Of a stretch of DNA of 22,398 nucleotides, positions 15,801 to 22,398 are shown one piece after another. Position numbers and translations under genes: made by a program. Position 1 is the first letter of the stretch; each line of letters opens with the position of its first letter. Below the pieces are notes generated by a model. The model was given only the letters and a program-made list of their open reading frames with translations, did no database searches and was not told where the DNA came from. The stretch is from Plakobranchus ocellatus (Eukaryota > Mollusca > Gastropoda > Plakobranchidae): contig BLXT01006012.1 in assembly GCA_019648995.1 (NCBI GenBank), forward strand, positions 672,643-695,040, in the 5' to 3' direction.

Positions 15801-18511
15801 GGGAGATTATTAGAACTAACCCACAAAATGTAATATATTTGAAATTTATCATTAACTACACAATATTTACTAGGCCAGTCCCTGTCGCTAAAATATCGTC
15901 TTCTTGTTACACTCTACATAATTCCTGAGGAATGAATATTTTACAGATTGTTCTATTTTTACTTACTTACTTATAAATATAGTGCAATAGTAGCAGAGTA
16001 TTGAAGGTCTGATACATCAGTGTGTGCCAAAACTTGGGGGAAGTTATCATCACAAGAAAATCCTTGGTTTTTAGGCAAATTTTTTTTTGCAAGATCAAAA
16101 ACTGAGGAAGAAATCATTTCATGACAGTATTCGTCTCATATTAACTCACTTGCGACAACCCCCTCTCCTTTTGTTATTCCCTTTGGACTGAGGATTTTTG
16201 GCCTTTTTAAAACAAATGTTTTAAAAAAGAGTTATAAAGCAATCACTCTAAAAATTGGGATACATAAAATGTATCTTTAGATCTGTCAGTTGCAACACTT
16301 TTTATTCAGCTACCATGATAGGTTATTTTGTATGGCTTTTTACAAATTGGGTGAAAATTTGATTTTTTTGAAAATTTTCTGAAGCCAATGAAAGATGCAG
16401 CAAACAGGTAAGAAAGCACAAAAATAAGCAAAGAGGCTTTGACTTCTATGGATATTTATTTAGATCTAGATATCTAGACCGGAAATCATCTGGTTGTGCT
16501 CGTTTTTTCATTTGGGTCTTGATTTAGTGCTACATTACACATGCATCTGGATCTAGATCTAGGTCATCATTGGAATCAACTGTCAGAAAATTCTTCTTCA
16601 GATTCGTCTGCTTAAAAAAAAAACAAATAGACTAAGTCTATTCAAGGCCATAATCGCATTGAACCCAGATCCAGATCTCCATCTACCTCACAGATTTCAC
16701 TAATTCTGGGCTGACTTTCAGTTCTGCAACATGCGTTTTAAATTATTTTATACGAAAAAAGAGTTCCGCAATGACAAAAATGCGATTGGAATACTGACAA
16801 AGAAATGGTTCTGGAACAATATTGTTGAGGCGGCGAGTTATTTGGGCAGTTATTATAGTTGTCAGGGCTGGGATTCGTCCACGGATCCGCGGATCTCCGC
16901 GTAGTCGGGATTTTGAAGCGCGGTTCTAAAAAAAAAATCCGCGTAGACGCGATGTAAAAATTATCGGTAAAAAAGCGAAACTAGTTATCGACGAAAAATG
17001 AATCATTAAAAGTACGAGCTGTACCGGAAATGGAAATGAATTTTACAATGTTGGCTTCCGGAATACAATTTGCCACTGTGTAAAAGTAGCCAATCCTTTA
17101 TTTTTAACTGACGTTGCCAGACAATTTGAACCAACACGATTTTGGCCTTAAATTACTTGCCTTAAAAAAATATACTCAACGTTTCTCTGGCAATCGAATT
17201 GACATCATTTCATTCGAAAACGTCAGTCCGCGCCCTTGTCATCTCGTTGCACTTGTAAATACTTTGTTTTGGAACAAGAAAGGGTCAGGCTGCAGGCAAC
17301 CCATCTAAATCTATCTATCTGACAAAATGTTGACTCGAAACTATATTGTTTTGAGGGATGAGGACTCAAATATTGATGACTCTACTGTCCGTAATCGCTG
17401 GAAATGGGATTGGATGGACCGCATCGTTCAAGTTGGAGAAGATCATGAAAGGTTAGGCCTCTTCATTCAGAAACTTAGAGATGATGGCCGAGCATACTGT
17501 GTTCAATGCTGGGCACTGGTGGAGGACTGCGGTCCCTATCAGTTTTCCTCCTAAAGTGAACGGCCATTTCGATTATTTAACGCCAATGGGTGTACAAACT
17601 ACTACTACTTCGATATGGTTTTTTTATGATTTAATGTTTCTTAAACGGCTGCCCCTATTTCTATGGAAATTAGAAAAAAAATTTATTCCCATTTCCCACA
17701 CCATCAGCTACAGACGAAATTAAGAGGCAATATTTTAGATCTAGATTTAATATCTAGATCTAGACACAGATGACACTAGTTGCCCGCCTACTGACATCAA
17801 ATAATCGAAATGGCCGACTTTCTCAGGTGGACAAAGTAGGGACCAGAGTGCTCCACCAGAGCCCTATGCCGCACTGAAATAGTGCATGGCCAGCGTAAAG
17901 CACCAAATCTATTACAATTATAAAATTAGTTACATTTTGTTATTATTGTGGGGCGCCTCTTTCTACTTTAAAATGAGAAATTGTCTCAGGAGAGGCTGGT
18001 TTTGGGCTTGTCAAGTTGTCAAAACCCTAATTTTTTCGGGGACCCCAGCATTTCAGCTGAGTAGACTTTTGGTAATCCCAGCCCTGAGTTGTTATAGAGC
18101 GGTAAAGATAAAACTGCAAGGGCTGTGCGCACCTTCCACTGGGAATGTTTGGGTTGCCTGAATTAGGCGTGGGCCGTGTCGCATGTGAGTTAAAAGAAGC
18201 AGGCATTTTGAATTTGGCTTGTGAATGCCACTTTGACAAATCCAAAGAGAAGAAAAAATTATTTTTTCAATTCTTGATTGGTCAGACATGAGCCCTTTGA
18301 AGTTTCCTTGGTATCAAATTTTCTTTATCCACTATAAATGTAACGTATTATATTGATTTTTTCAAATGTTTTTTAGCCCTTAACTCCCTGTCCAGATGTC
18401 ACCAGCAACAAACGACAAGAGGGCAGGCATGGCAAACAAAATATGGGTTTCAAAAACAAGAAGCAGCACAAGAAGTCAAGGATATTCAAAAATGTCAAGT
18501 CTAAATCCTAA
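3780..18511 (+). CDS. DDX18: ATP-dependent RNA helicase DDX18 (Has1 family), 11 exons seen, 5' end missing
   Basis: Joined exons: 3780-3848, 5372-5633, 7326-7473, 8151-8303, 8533-8647, 10574-10713, 11227-11388, 13063-13215, 13925-14095, 14412-14589, 18396-18511. All introns are GT-AG and phases agree, giving 554 residues plus stop. Counting from the first full codon (3782), visible motifs are Q motif near 92-99, motif I AKTGSGKT 116-123, Ia PTREL 152-156, GG 180-181, Ib TPGRL 201-205, DEAD 226-229, SAT 257-259, IV around 321-327, [10 protein letters not shown] 375-383, [10 protein letters not shown] 404-411, then the conserved C-terminal extension (about 445-515) and a lysine-rich tail. Residues around the motifs ([41 protein letters not shown]) match DDX18/Has1 rather than other DEAD-box proteins. 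Family knowledge: DDX18/Has1 is a nucleolar ATPase needed for pre-rRNA processing and 60S (and in yeast 40S) assembly. Human DDX18 is about 670 residues; the shortfall is mostly in the poorly conserved acidic/lysine-rich N-terminus. The start codon is unresolved. Confidence 0.95.
3849..5371 (+). other. intron between exons a and b
   Basis: AT-rich intron with a good acceptor (T-run then TAG at 5369-5371). It holds a SINE-like remnant at about 4388-4520. The open frame at 4824-5018 begins with a T-run and looks spurious. Confidence 0.7.
4388..4520 (+). repeat. degenerate tRNA-derived SINE remnant
   Basis: A tRNA-like head can be seen: a weak A-box-like TAAGGCAGTTA at 4398-4408 and, about 48 bases on, a B-box-like GGTTTCATCCC at 4446-4456, two mismatches from GGTTCGATCCC. 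This is the spacing and arrangement of Pol III internal promoters in tRNA-derived SINEs. The A box is poor and no tail or target duplication was seen, so the element is old or the call is wrong. Confidence 0.4.
5372..5633 (+). CDS. DDX18: DDX18 exon b: acidic linker and Q motif
   Basis: The first part encodes an acidic, low-complexity linker (runs of Glu and Asp around 5420-5490), then FDTSFSSL and the Q motif region [14 protein letters not shown] ending LLEG. The Q motif recognises the adenine of ATP in DEAD-box helicases. The acceptor is a T-run followed by AG at 5370-5371; the donor is AG/GTATGA at 5634. The exon ends with two bases of an Arg codon completed by the next exon. Reading through the donor gives only a short unrelated tail and a stop at 5725, which marks intron sequence. 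Confidence 0.93.
5717..6175 (-). mobile_element. possible DNA-transposon end with decayed N-terminal ORF
   Basis: On the minus strand a TTAA near 6175 is followed by GC-rich sequence with the palindrome at 6108-6129, then an open frame (5941-5717) encoding [15 protein letters not shown] and an acidic stretch before a stop. TTAA, then a GC-rich structured end, then an acidic N-terminus is the arrangement of piggyBac-type elements, but I see no catalytic domain, no matching opposite end and no proven terminal repeat. A similar arrangement lies at 11811-12287. Treat as a hypothesis. Confidence 0.25.
6108..6129. repeat. perfect 22-bp palindrome
   Basis: TATCGCGACTA is followed directly by its reverse complement TAGTCGCGATA, with no spacer. 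It is CpG-rich in an AT-rich intron. It may be a transposon end structure or a dimeric protein-binding site; the sequence does not decide. Confidence 0.9.
7326..7473 (+). CDS. DDX18: DDX18 exon c: motif I (Walker A) and motif Ia
   Basis: Completes Arg from the previous exon, then encodes [13 protein letters not shown], the Walker A loop that binds ATP phosphates, and ends with the RNA-contacting motif Ia in [17 protein letters not shown] between them is characteristic of DDX18/Has1. Acceptor CACAG at 7321-7325, donor CAG/GTCAGT at 7474. It ends on a codon boundary. Confidence 0.96.
7474..8150 (+). other. intron between exons c and d
   Basis: AT-rich intron; no repeat or gene recognised. The acceptor is TTTTAAAG at 8143-8150. 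Confidence 0.75.
8151..8303 (+). CDS. DDX18: DDX18 exon d: GG and Ib motifs
   Basis: 51 codons in phase 0, from TFGVLKELL through the GG doublet of LVMGGTNR to motif Ib [10 protein letters not shown], all RNA-binding elements of the first RecA domain. The donor is CAG/GTAAAA at 8304. The open frame continues into the intron for about 26 codons, but conservation stops at the donor. Confidence 0.96.
8533..8647 (+). CDS. DDX18: DDX18 exon e: DEAD box (motif II)
   Basis: Encodes [19 protein letters not shown], with the DEAD Walker B tetrad that coordinates magnesium and activates water for ATP hydrolysis, then [14 protein letters not shown]. The acceptor is TTCTTCTTCAG at 8522-8532; the donor is GTAAGT at 8648. 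The exon ends with one base of a Lys codon. The intron before it (8304-8532) is only 229 bases. Confidence 0.96.
8919..8962 (+). repeat. 44-bp direct repeat, copy 1
   Basis: Begins AAATATTAGAAAG and ends GCCAAGACCAC, identical to 9378-9421. The flanking bases differ (C before, AAAGC after). Confidence 0.95.
9378..9421 (+). repeat. 44-bp direct repeat, copy 2
   Basis: Identical to 8919-8962. The flanking bases differ (T before, TTTTT after), so identity stops sharply at both ends, as expected for a duplication made on insertion. Confidence 0.95.
10185..10375 (+). repeat. intronic repeat pair, copy 1
   Basis: Shares two well conserved blocks with 13329-13535 in the same orientation: TTTAAGACAGCCATTAAT plus a near-identical extension to GAGATGA (from 10205), and GTACTGAATTTT followed by AAAGATTAAAAGACA (about 10346-10372). 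The middle has diverged. It could be an old transposable element family or a duplicated intronic non-coding RNA. Confidence 0.75.
10574..10713 (+). CDS. DDX18: DDX18 exon f: SAT motif (III)
   Basis: Encodes [10 protein letters not shown], the motif that couples ATP hydrolysis to unwinding, then [15 protein letters not shown] and VEGLEQ, closely matching DDX18. The residues after SAT read [10 protein letters not shown] where I recall human QTRKVEDLAR. The acceptor is TTTTTTTACAG at 10563-10573; the donor is CAG/GTACAA at 10714. It ends on a codon boundary. Confidence 0.96.
10714..11226 (+). other. intron between exons f and g
   Basis: AT-rich with a T-run near 10836-10847; nothing else recognised. 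The frame opening at 11059 merges with exon g without a stop, so this end of the intron could be read through, but the helicase match begins only at 11227. Confidence 0.75.
11227..11388 (+). CDS. DDX18: DDX18 exon g: start of second RecA domain, motif IV
   Basis: 54 codons in phase 0: [20 protein letters not shown], then motif IV in VMVFFSSCM and [14 protein letters not shown]. Lys/Arg-rich KKNKKRK precedes motif IV, as in DDX18/Has1. The acceptor is TTGAACAAG at 11218-11226, a modest site; the donor is CAC/GTAAGT at 11389. Confidence 0.95.
11389..13062 (+). other. intron between exons g and h
   Basis: Includes the GC-rich hairpin and acidic open frame at 11811-12287, which look unlike the surrounding AT-rich intron. 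The remainder shows only homopolymer runs (for example near 12771 and 12860). The acceptor TCTATGTTTCAG ends at 13062. Confidence 0.75.
11811..12287 (+). mobile_element. possible DNA-transposon 5' remnant: GC-rich hairpin plus acidic ORF
   Basis: CCCGCCACCGCCC (11820-11832) faces GGGTGTTGGCGGG (11838-11850) across five bases, 11 of 13 positions complementary. About 100 bases on, an open frame runs from 11955 to 12287; from the Met at 12036 it is strongly acidic ([25 protein letters not shown]) before ending in a Phe/Ile-rich tail and a stop. Acidic Asp/Glu/Ser N-termini behind structured GC-rich ends are seen in piggyBac-type transposases, but no DDD catalytic domain or matching opposite end is present. 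TTAA occurs just upstream at 11798-11801. Origin is inference; that it is foreign to the intron is suggested by base composition. Confidence 0.3.
13063..13215 (+). CDS. DDX18: DDX18 exon h: motif V
   Basis: 51 codons in phase 0: [21 protein letters not shown] is followed by [14 protein letters not shown], motif V, which contacts RNA and ATP, and [14 protein letters not shown]. The donor is AAG/GTAGGC at 13216. Confidence 0.97.
13329..13535 (+). repeat. intronic repeat pair, copy 2
   Basis: Diverged direct copy of 10185-10375; both ends are better conserved than the middle. See copy 1. Confidence 0.75.
13649..13747 (+). repeat. polypurine (G/A-rich) tract
   Basis: About 100 bases made largely of GGA and GAG units with a few pyrimidine interruptions, directly downstream of a T-run and CAG. 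Such tracts can act as exonic splicing enhancers or form triplex DNA; neither is shown here. Confidence 0.8.
13925..14095 (+). CDS. DDX18: DDX18 exon i: motif VI
   Basis: 57 codons in phase 0, starting [11 protein letters not shown] (motif VI with the arginine finger residues), then [21 protein letters not shown] and the start of the C-terminal extension. The donor is CAA/GTCAGT at 14096. The frame runs on into the intron, but there it is hydrophobic T-rich sequence without conservation. Confidence 0.96.
14096..14411 (+). other. intron between exons i and j
   Basis: Short T-rich intron; no feature beyond pyrimidine tracts. The acceptor is TTATTCAAG at 14403-14411. Confidence 0.8.
14412..14589 (+). 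CDS. DDX18: DDX18 exon j: C-terminal extension
   Basis: Encodes [32 protein letters not shown] and [14 protein letters not shown], the conserved C-terminal extension of Has1/DDX18-type helicases (DUF4217 region) that packs on the core and binds RNA. The donor is C/GTATCC at 14590, a weak site, but it is the only nearby GT that keeps the VDL-x-V-x-SN match with the last exon. The exon ends with one base of a codon. Confidence 0.93.
14590..16862 (+). other. last intron, proximal part
   Basis: The 3.8-kb final intron begins here. It holds a SINE remnant (14662-14760), AT-rich sequence without recognised features, and a region (16440-16700) with several TAGATC-type words. On the minus strand of 16560-16620 there is a short acidic reading stretch interrupted by stops. 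Confidence 0.7.
14662..14760 (+). repeat. tRNA-derived SINE remnant
   Basis: The A box TGGTGCAGTGG at 14667-14677 fits the TRGYNNAGTGG consensus. A degenerate B box AGTTTGATTCT lies at 14721-14731, about 54 bases on. The order and spacing are those of a Pol III internal promoter in a tRNA-derived SINE, in sense orientation, just inside the last intron. The 3' end is not defined. Confidence 0.6.
16863..16875 (+). repeat. left terminal inverted repeat
   Basis: CAGGGCTGGGATT, perfect inverse of 18074-18086, 1.2 kb away. Confidence 0.85.
17327..17554 (+). pseudogene. fragment of a transposon-encoded zinc-finger-type protein
   Basis: 75 codons from ATG to TAA inside the terminal-repeat element. 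The product contains [11 protein letters not shown] (residues 22-32), [12 protein letters not shown] (46-57) and CVQC (58-61), a pattern like the start of a BED/hAT-type zinc finger. The His ligands expected downstream are missing because the frame stops soon after, close to the edge of an inverted duplication (17561). I cannot name the family with confidence. It is probably a relic, not a functional gene. Confidence 0.35.
17509..17866. repeat. inverted duplication inside the transposon (about 70-bp arms)
   Basis: CGGCCATTTCGATTATTT at 17561-17578 is perfectly inverted at 17799-17816. The similarity continues outward imperfectly (CTGGTGGAG, GGTCCCTA, CCxCCTxAAAGT) to about 17509 on the left and 17866 on the right. 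The 220-bp spacer is unrelated to the arms and contains TAGATCTAG-type words. The right arm is thus an inverted, diverged copy of the coding end of the small ORF. Confidence 0.75.
18074..18086 (-). repeat. right terminal inverted repeat
   Basis: AATCCCAGCCCTG, perfect inverse of 16863-16875, followed by AGTTGT as on the left flank. Confidence 0.85.
18087..18395 (+). other. last intron, distal part and acceptor
   Basis: Sequence between the transposon and the last exon. The pyrimidine-rich TTTTTTAGCCCTTAACTCCC leads to the acceptor CAG at 18393-18395. An earlier TTTTTTAG (ending 18375) would place a stop in the required frame, so the later site is chosen. Confidence 0.7.
18396..18511 (+). CDS. 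DDX18: DDX18 last coding exon: lysine-rich tail and stop
   Basis: The first two bases complete a His codon, then [20 protein letters not shown] and [12 protein letters not shown] with TAA at 18509-18511. I recall the matching human segment as VNSNEGK ending in a SKIFKHISKK-type tail, which supports both the junction and the frame. The basic tail fits a nucleolar RNA-binding protein. An overlapping frame starting with the ATG at 18396 is a shadow. Confidence 0.93.
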
Positions 18512-18662
18512 TCCCTTTATAAATTTTACCTTTTTTTCGTATTGCAAAATGTATGCAGAATTTTTAAATGTATCTGTGAAATAATACAAGAAGAAAACTA
18601 CAATTATACATAATGAATTTCTTCTTTTATCTTGTGTTCAAAATAAATGTTTGAATCCTTTT
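18512..18662 (+). other. DDX18: DDX18 3' UTR
   Basis: AT-rich trailer from the stop codon to just past the first polyadenylation signal. The 3' end is estimated, not seen. Longer forms using AATAAA at 19437-19442 are possible. Confidence 0.6.
18642..18647 (+). terminator. polyadenylation signal AATAAA
   Basis: Canonical hexamer 131 bases after the DDX18 stop, followed within 20-30 bases by a GT-rich stretch (TTTGGTTATTGTTGTT), the usual layout of a cleavage and polyadenylation site. Confidence 0.75.
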
Positions 18663-21600
18663 TGGTTATTGTTGTTAATAGTAATATAATACACAATACA
18701 ACTGCTGGGCCCAAGCAAGATGATAGGGCTTCTGTCAAAATTTGGCCAGTGAGAGATTTTTGGTTTCCTAACAAAGATTAGTTTTTCCTTTTTTTTTGTT
18801 TTATCCCAATCAGAGATTATGTTGCTTCCAAGTTCCTTTCAGAGTGAAGACAGAAATGTCATAGACCTTATAATTTCAATGTGATGTATTGAGAGCAAGG
18901 CTCAAGACTTTCAAAGAATGCACTGTGGGAATGGTGTATGTTTTGTCAACCAAGATCCCATTGTAAAGTGAAATTCTCAGTCAATCAAAATCAAATTGCC
19001 TAATTGTTCATCACAACTGCCTCAAACTCAAACAAATTTAGGATACCAGTTAATAAAAGTATTAAATGTTGAATGAGCTTCGCTTTTACTACTTCACAAT
19101 TTATCATCTTTCACATTGCATATAAGACTTGATGCAAAATTTCAAGGGGATCTGAAATCTTTGAAAACGTCTAAAGAATTACTGAAATCTGAATTTTTGT
19201 TTACATTTATTTTGGAGACGCTAATTTTTCAAGGATTTTTAAGAGAAGAGGGAAGATTTAAAAAAGCATTAATGGTAAACTGTGTGTGCATAAATCATAG
19301 AGCATTTGACCAAAAAAAAATCTTAAGTATTTTTTTTCTCAAAAGGATTTATTAAATTCATGTAATTGAATCCTCTATCGCAAATGTTTTCTGAATCATT
19401 TTTGAAAAACCCCATGTGCAATTTAAGAGTCCATAAAATAAAGACCCCCAAATATTGATTTTAAGTCTTTATATCTATATACATGTAGGTGCACTGTTTT
19501 TACACAAAGACTTAAGAATATGAAATTTCAAGGCTTTGTTTTTAGCTCCCTGGACTATAGAAAAAGCCTTATTTGGCAATGGGCCGAATACATGCTTATC
19601 TATATGATTCATGAAGTGAACTTCAATGCATGCATTACATTTTTGTTTCATGGGAGGAATTGCGTAAATATCTTTATCTGAAACTTTGTAGATGCATTTA
19701 ATATTTCTCCTTTAATGTTGAGGGATTAACAAAATTTGTATGTCAATGGTCCAAAGCCAGTGAAGGGAAATTTGTATACATTAAAATAGTAATAACAACA
19801 GCCCTGTTTTCTAATGTTTGGGGGTAAATAATCTTTAAAAAAAAAAAGTAATGCCAGCTTAGAAGGATAACAAGTGAACAACCCGTCCAAGATTGCTGGT
19901 GTGCAGTCAGTAAAAAAAATATCTTAAGATTTTCTTTCTATTCATATTATATATCTGTTTAAAATGAATGATTTGGTATTGTAGAATTGGTCAATAAAGA
20001 AAGAGAAAGACCATAGAGACTTCAGTATACATAGTTGACTATCAGTATCATCCTGCATTGATACAAAAAATTCTTTAATTTTTATACAAGGCTTTATTAT
20101 TATTAATTAGCATTTCTTTTCAATTCTTTATAAAAAATCCCATAAGTAAACAGCATTAAATCAGTTCATATTTTTTTTTCTTTAGACTGCGTCAAAAAAA
20201 AAAAAAAAAAAGAGAGAGAGAGAAAAGAGTTGTTATTACAGTAGCCCACATCTCGTCCACCACTGAATGTGTCACAGTATCAACCTGTACGATGTGCAGG
20301 GAGACTGGTTCGTAGCAGTATCTAAATTACAAAACTGTCAATTTACAGATACATGTAGTGAACGGTTCCTTTTATATACACTGGTTTTGATCTGTGTATG
20401 TCTTAAGACTAGCTCAAATGAGTTCGAGGTTGTATTTTGAACATATTGAGCCAATAAAACAGTCCAAAGCATCTTTTCAGTGCGCTGCTTTATGATAAAG
20501 AGTGATTCTAGCTGTTGTAATGTTTTGATGCAACATATTGGGATATTTTTGAAAATGGCATTTCACTTTCTTTTATTATCAAAGTTTACATATAAAACTC
20601 ATTGGGGCTGATCTGAACACATATTATAGTAGGATCATGATACTAGGTCAGTTAAAGGGTTCTGTACCATGAAATTGAAATCTATTTCTTTAAGCAACAG
20701 CTTTAACTCGATCTCGCCGGTGTCTTTAGTGCTACTTCTTTTTGCAGCAATGAGCTTTGCTTTACGCATTTCAAATTAAACGGATGGTGACGCTGAAGAA
20801 ATAAAAGCGTCTCTGACAGTCCATCTTTGAATTCAGAAAACAATAGTCTATTTTCAGATTACATGCATAAGATTAACACAAAGGCTAAAGAATAAAGCCA
20901 AAGACTTTGAAAGAGAAGCAAACTGCAAACATTCTGGATAGACATGTGGGAATGGTTTTTTTTTTACCGACTCATGAACCCAAATCGCGTGCATGTAGCG
21001 AACACACTTACCGTCCTGCAAAAGGATTCTTGTAGTAACGACCTTTTCAGGGTGAGGCTGGGCCTCGGCAGATTTTAAAAGAAGAAAAAAATTCTGTCAA
21101 GGAAGTGCCGCGGTCCAGCCAATGATAAGAACAATCCAAAACGCAATGTATGTTAAATAAAACATGTAATACGTACACCGTTGTCGGTAGATCTTATACA
21201 TGTATCACTATCATCGCATAGAATAGATATGAAAAATTGAACGCAACATTACTGAAATCATATTATGATCATCAAGTCTCACCTGTGAAACATTATTTAA
21301 TGCCGGTAATTGCTGTACTCTACGTAAATGATCTTTATTGGGATCGAAGCGCAAGACCTGTTAATTCTATTGTGAAACCAGATACTATCACTAGTATATA
21401 ACTATCAGCCGTATTAGTGCCAAACCATGACTCATTGCTTGGATTATTAGTATAGTATCAGCGCATAAAATTTTGAAAGGTTTTGCGAGAAAGCATTCCT
21501 AGAGAGAGGTCATGGCTATTCGCGTCCTAAGTGACCAGACATAATTACAACCTAATTTCGGCCGGCATTCATTTGTTGATTGAATGTAAAGTAAAACAAA

Positions 21601-22398
21601 TGCGCCGTAGACCTACCTAAATGAAATTGTGAAACCAATACTGGAAACTCACTGAATGTTGTTATATTATGGCCTTAATTTGGCACGCAACTGAATCACT
21701 TTTGAATAATTCGCAGGGTAATGACATGAAGGATAATGTAAAACTGTAGATAATTAGATGATAAAGCTCAGCCACATTCCTGCTATTTCTCTCCCGGGAG
21801 CTTGTTTATATAGTGATAAATGACGGTATTTTGGCTTCAGAGGCAAATGTAATAGGTTCCATTCCTGCTTGTTCCATTTTGTAACGACTTAGGTGTGATC
21901 GCAAGCTTGACACCTAGACAGGCGAGGTGTCGGAAAGAGCGTGGAGGCGGATCATTAGCTGGTTATCTCAACCTTCACACAAAGTATCACTGGATCGGCA
22001 ATCGGGCCTATTGCACCCTGCGCCCGGTCCTCTGCATTTAGCATCAAGGTTGAACATGTCTGCAAGGCTCATAAGGGTAAAAATCAGAGCAACCTTGAGT
22101 GATGAAGAAGTTACATGTATATATATGCACCTGTCTAGAGAGAGCCAAAGAGGTTTTTCACAATTCTATTAATTCGAAGAGGTTCTTTTAAATACTGGCA
22201 CAATGCTAAGAAGTTCTCATAAAGTGTAATCAGATTAGATCGAAGTATCTGAGCACATTATAGAAATAGAATTAAAAAAAAAAAATTTTCGTCCAAGACT
22301 GGATTGATGTACATTTTTAATCTCAAACTAAAAGGCTCTTTGATTTCCACCCTGTTTTGACGGCTGATAAATATCGAGAGGTTTTTCTTTTCTTTTTT
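18663..22398. other. right flank without a confident gene
   Basis: AT-rich sequence. Seen: AATAAA at 19437 and 20453, an A18 run followed by (GA)n at 20194-20223, a short hairpin GACACCT/AGGTGTC at 21909-21931, and repeated ACATGTA words (for example near 19480, 20346, 21197, 22112). A pair of splice-like sites on the minus strand at 20668-21012 is described as a finding. Open frames at 19116-19355 and 21927-22172 show no recognisable domain. Confidence 0.5.
20194..20223 (+). repeat. A18 plus (GA)n microsatellite
   Basis: A run of 18 A's followed by about six GA units. Could be the tail of a lost retroposon, or simple slippage. Confidence 0.9.

Larger units (their letters stand above)
16863..18086. 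mobile_element. hAT-like DNA transposon remnant with 13-bp terminal inverted repeats
   Basis: CAGGGCTGGGATT at 16863-16875 is exactly inverted at 18074-18086 (AATCCCAGCCCTG); including the next base each side gives 14 bp. CAGGG-type ends are common in hAT elements. AGTTGT flanks both ends directly (16857-16862 and 18087-18092), a six-base repeat, whereas hAT normally duplicates eight bases. The left subterminal region is rich in CCGCG and GGATC words (16878-16960). Inside, an open frame at 17327-17554 encodes WKWDWMDR and a CVQCW pair, reminiscent of the N-terminal zinc-finger part of hAT-type proteins. No catalytic domain remains, so the copy is non-autonomous or internally rearranged. Superfamily is inference. 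Confidence 0.7.

Noticed and set aside
16560-16700. Acidic minus-strand coding resemblance (ESEEEFSDS)
   Set aside because: Very short and interrupted by stops; no supporting ends or domain.
1-22398. CRISPR array, operons, prokaryotic promoters or a multi-gene defence system
   Set aside because: The DNA is eukaryotic with one intron-containing gene; no regularly spaced repeats or clustered genes exist.

Overview
The window is a stretch of AT-rich eukaryotic nuclear DNA. Its backbone is one spliced plus-strand gene, the DEAD-box RNA helicase DDX18 (Has1 family), cut into short exons by GT-AG introns of about 0.23 to 3.8 kb. Eleven exons between 3780 and 18511 join in consistent phase into 554 residues and a stop. 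They carry every core helicase motif (Q, I, Ia, GG, Ib, DEAD, SAT, IV, V, VI), the conserved C-terminal extension and a lysine-rich tail. The start codon is not identified; a 27-base exon-like edge at 1-27 has the right phase to be an earlier exon, which would put the true start outside the window. Intron structure, tRNA-derived SINEs, an RTE-like LINE and recurring TAGATC and TACATGTA words suggest an invertebrate, possibly a gastropod or other mollusc, but this is an impression without a database check.

Layout. 1-3779: probable first intron or upstream sequence, holding a 5'-truncated, twice-frameshifted non-LTR retrotransposon (about 781-1652). 3780-14589: ten exons. Their introns hold SINE-like remnants (around 4388-4470 and 8963-9377), a perfect 22-bp palindrome beside a decayed minus-strand ORF (5717-6129), a related sequence pair in two different introns (about 10185-10375 and 13329-13535), and a GC-rich hairpin followed by an acidic ORF (11811-12287). 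14590-18395: the long last intron, with a SINE remnant (14662-14760) and a 1.2-kb DNA transposon remnant with 13-bp terminal inverted repeats (16863-18086) that itself contains an inverted duplication. 18396-18511: last coding exon, followed by a short 3' UTR with AATAAA at 18642. 18660-22398: AT-rich sequence without a confident gene; a weak case exists for the first exons of a minus-strand gene around 20668-21012.

The only confidently functional gene is the helicase, expected to act in the nucleolus in pre-rRNA processing and large-subunit assembly. The rest is mainly intronic transposon debris. I found no gene cluster, CRISPR array or other multi-gene system; the most interesting signals are structural, in the intronic repeats and transposon remnants.
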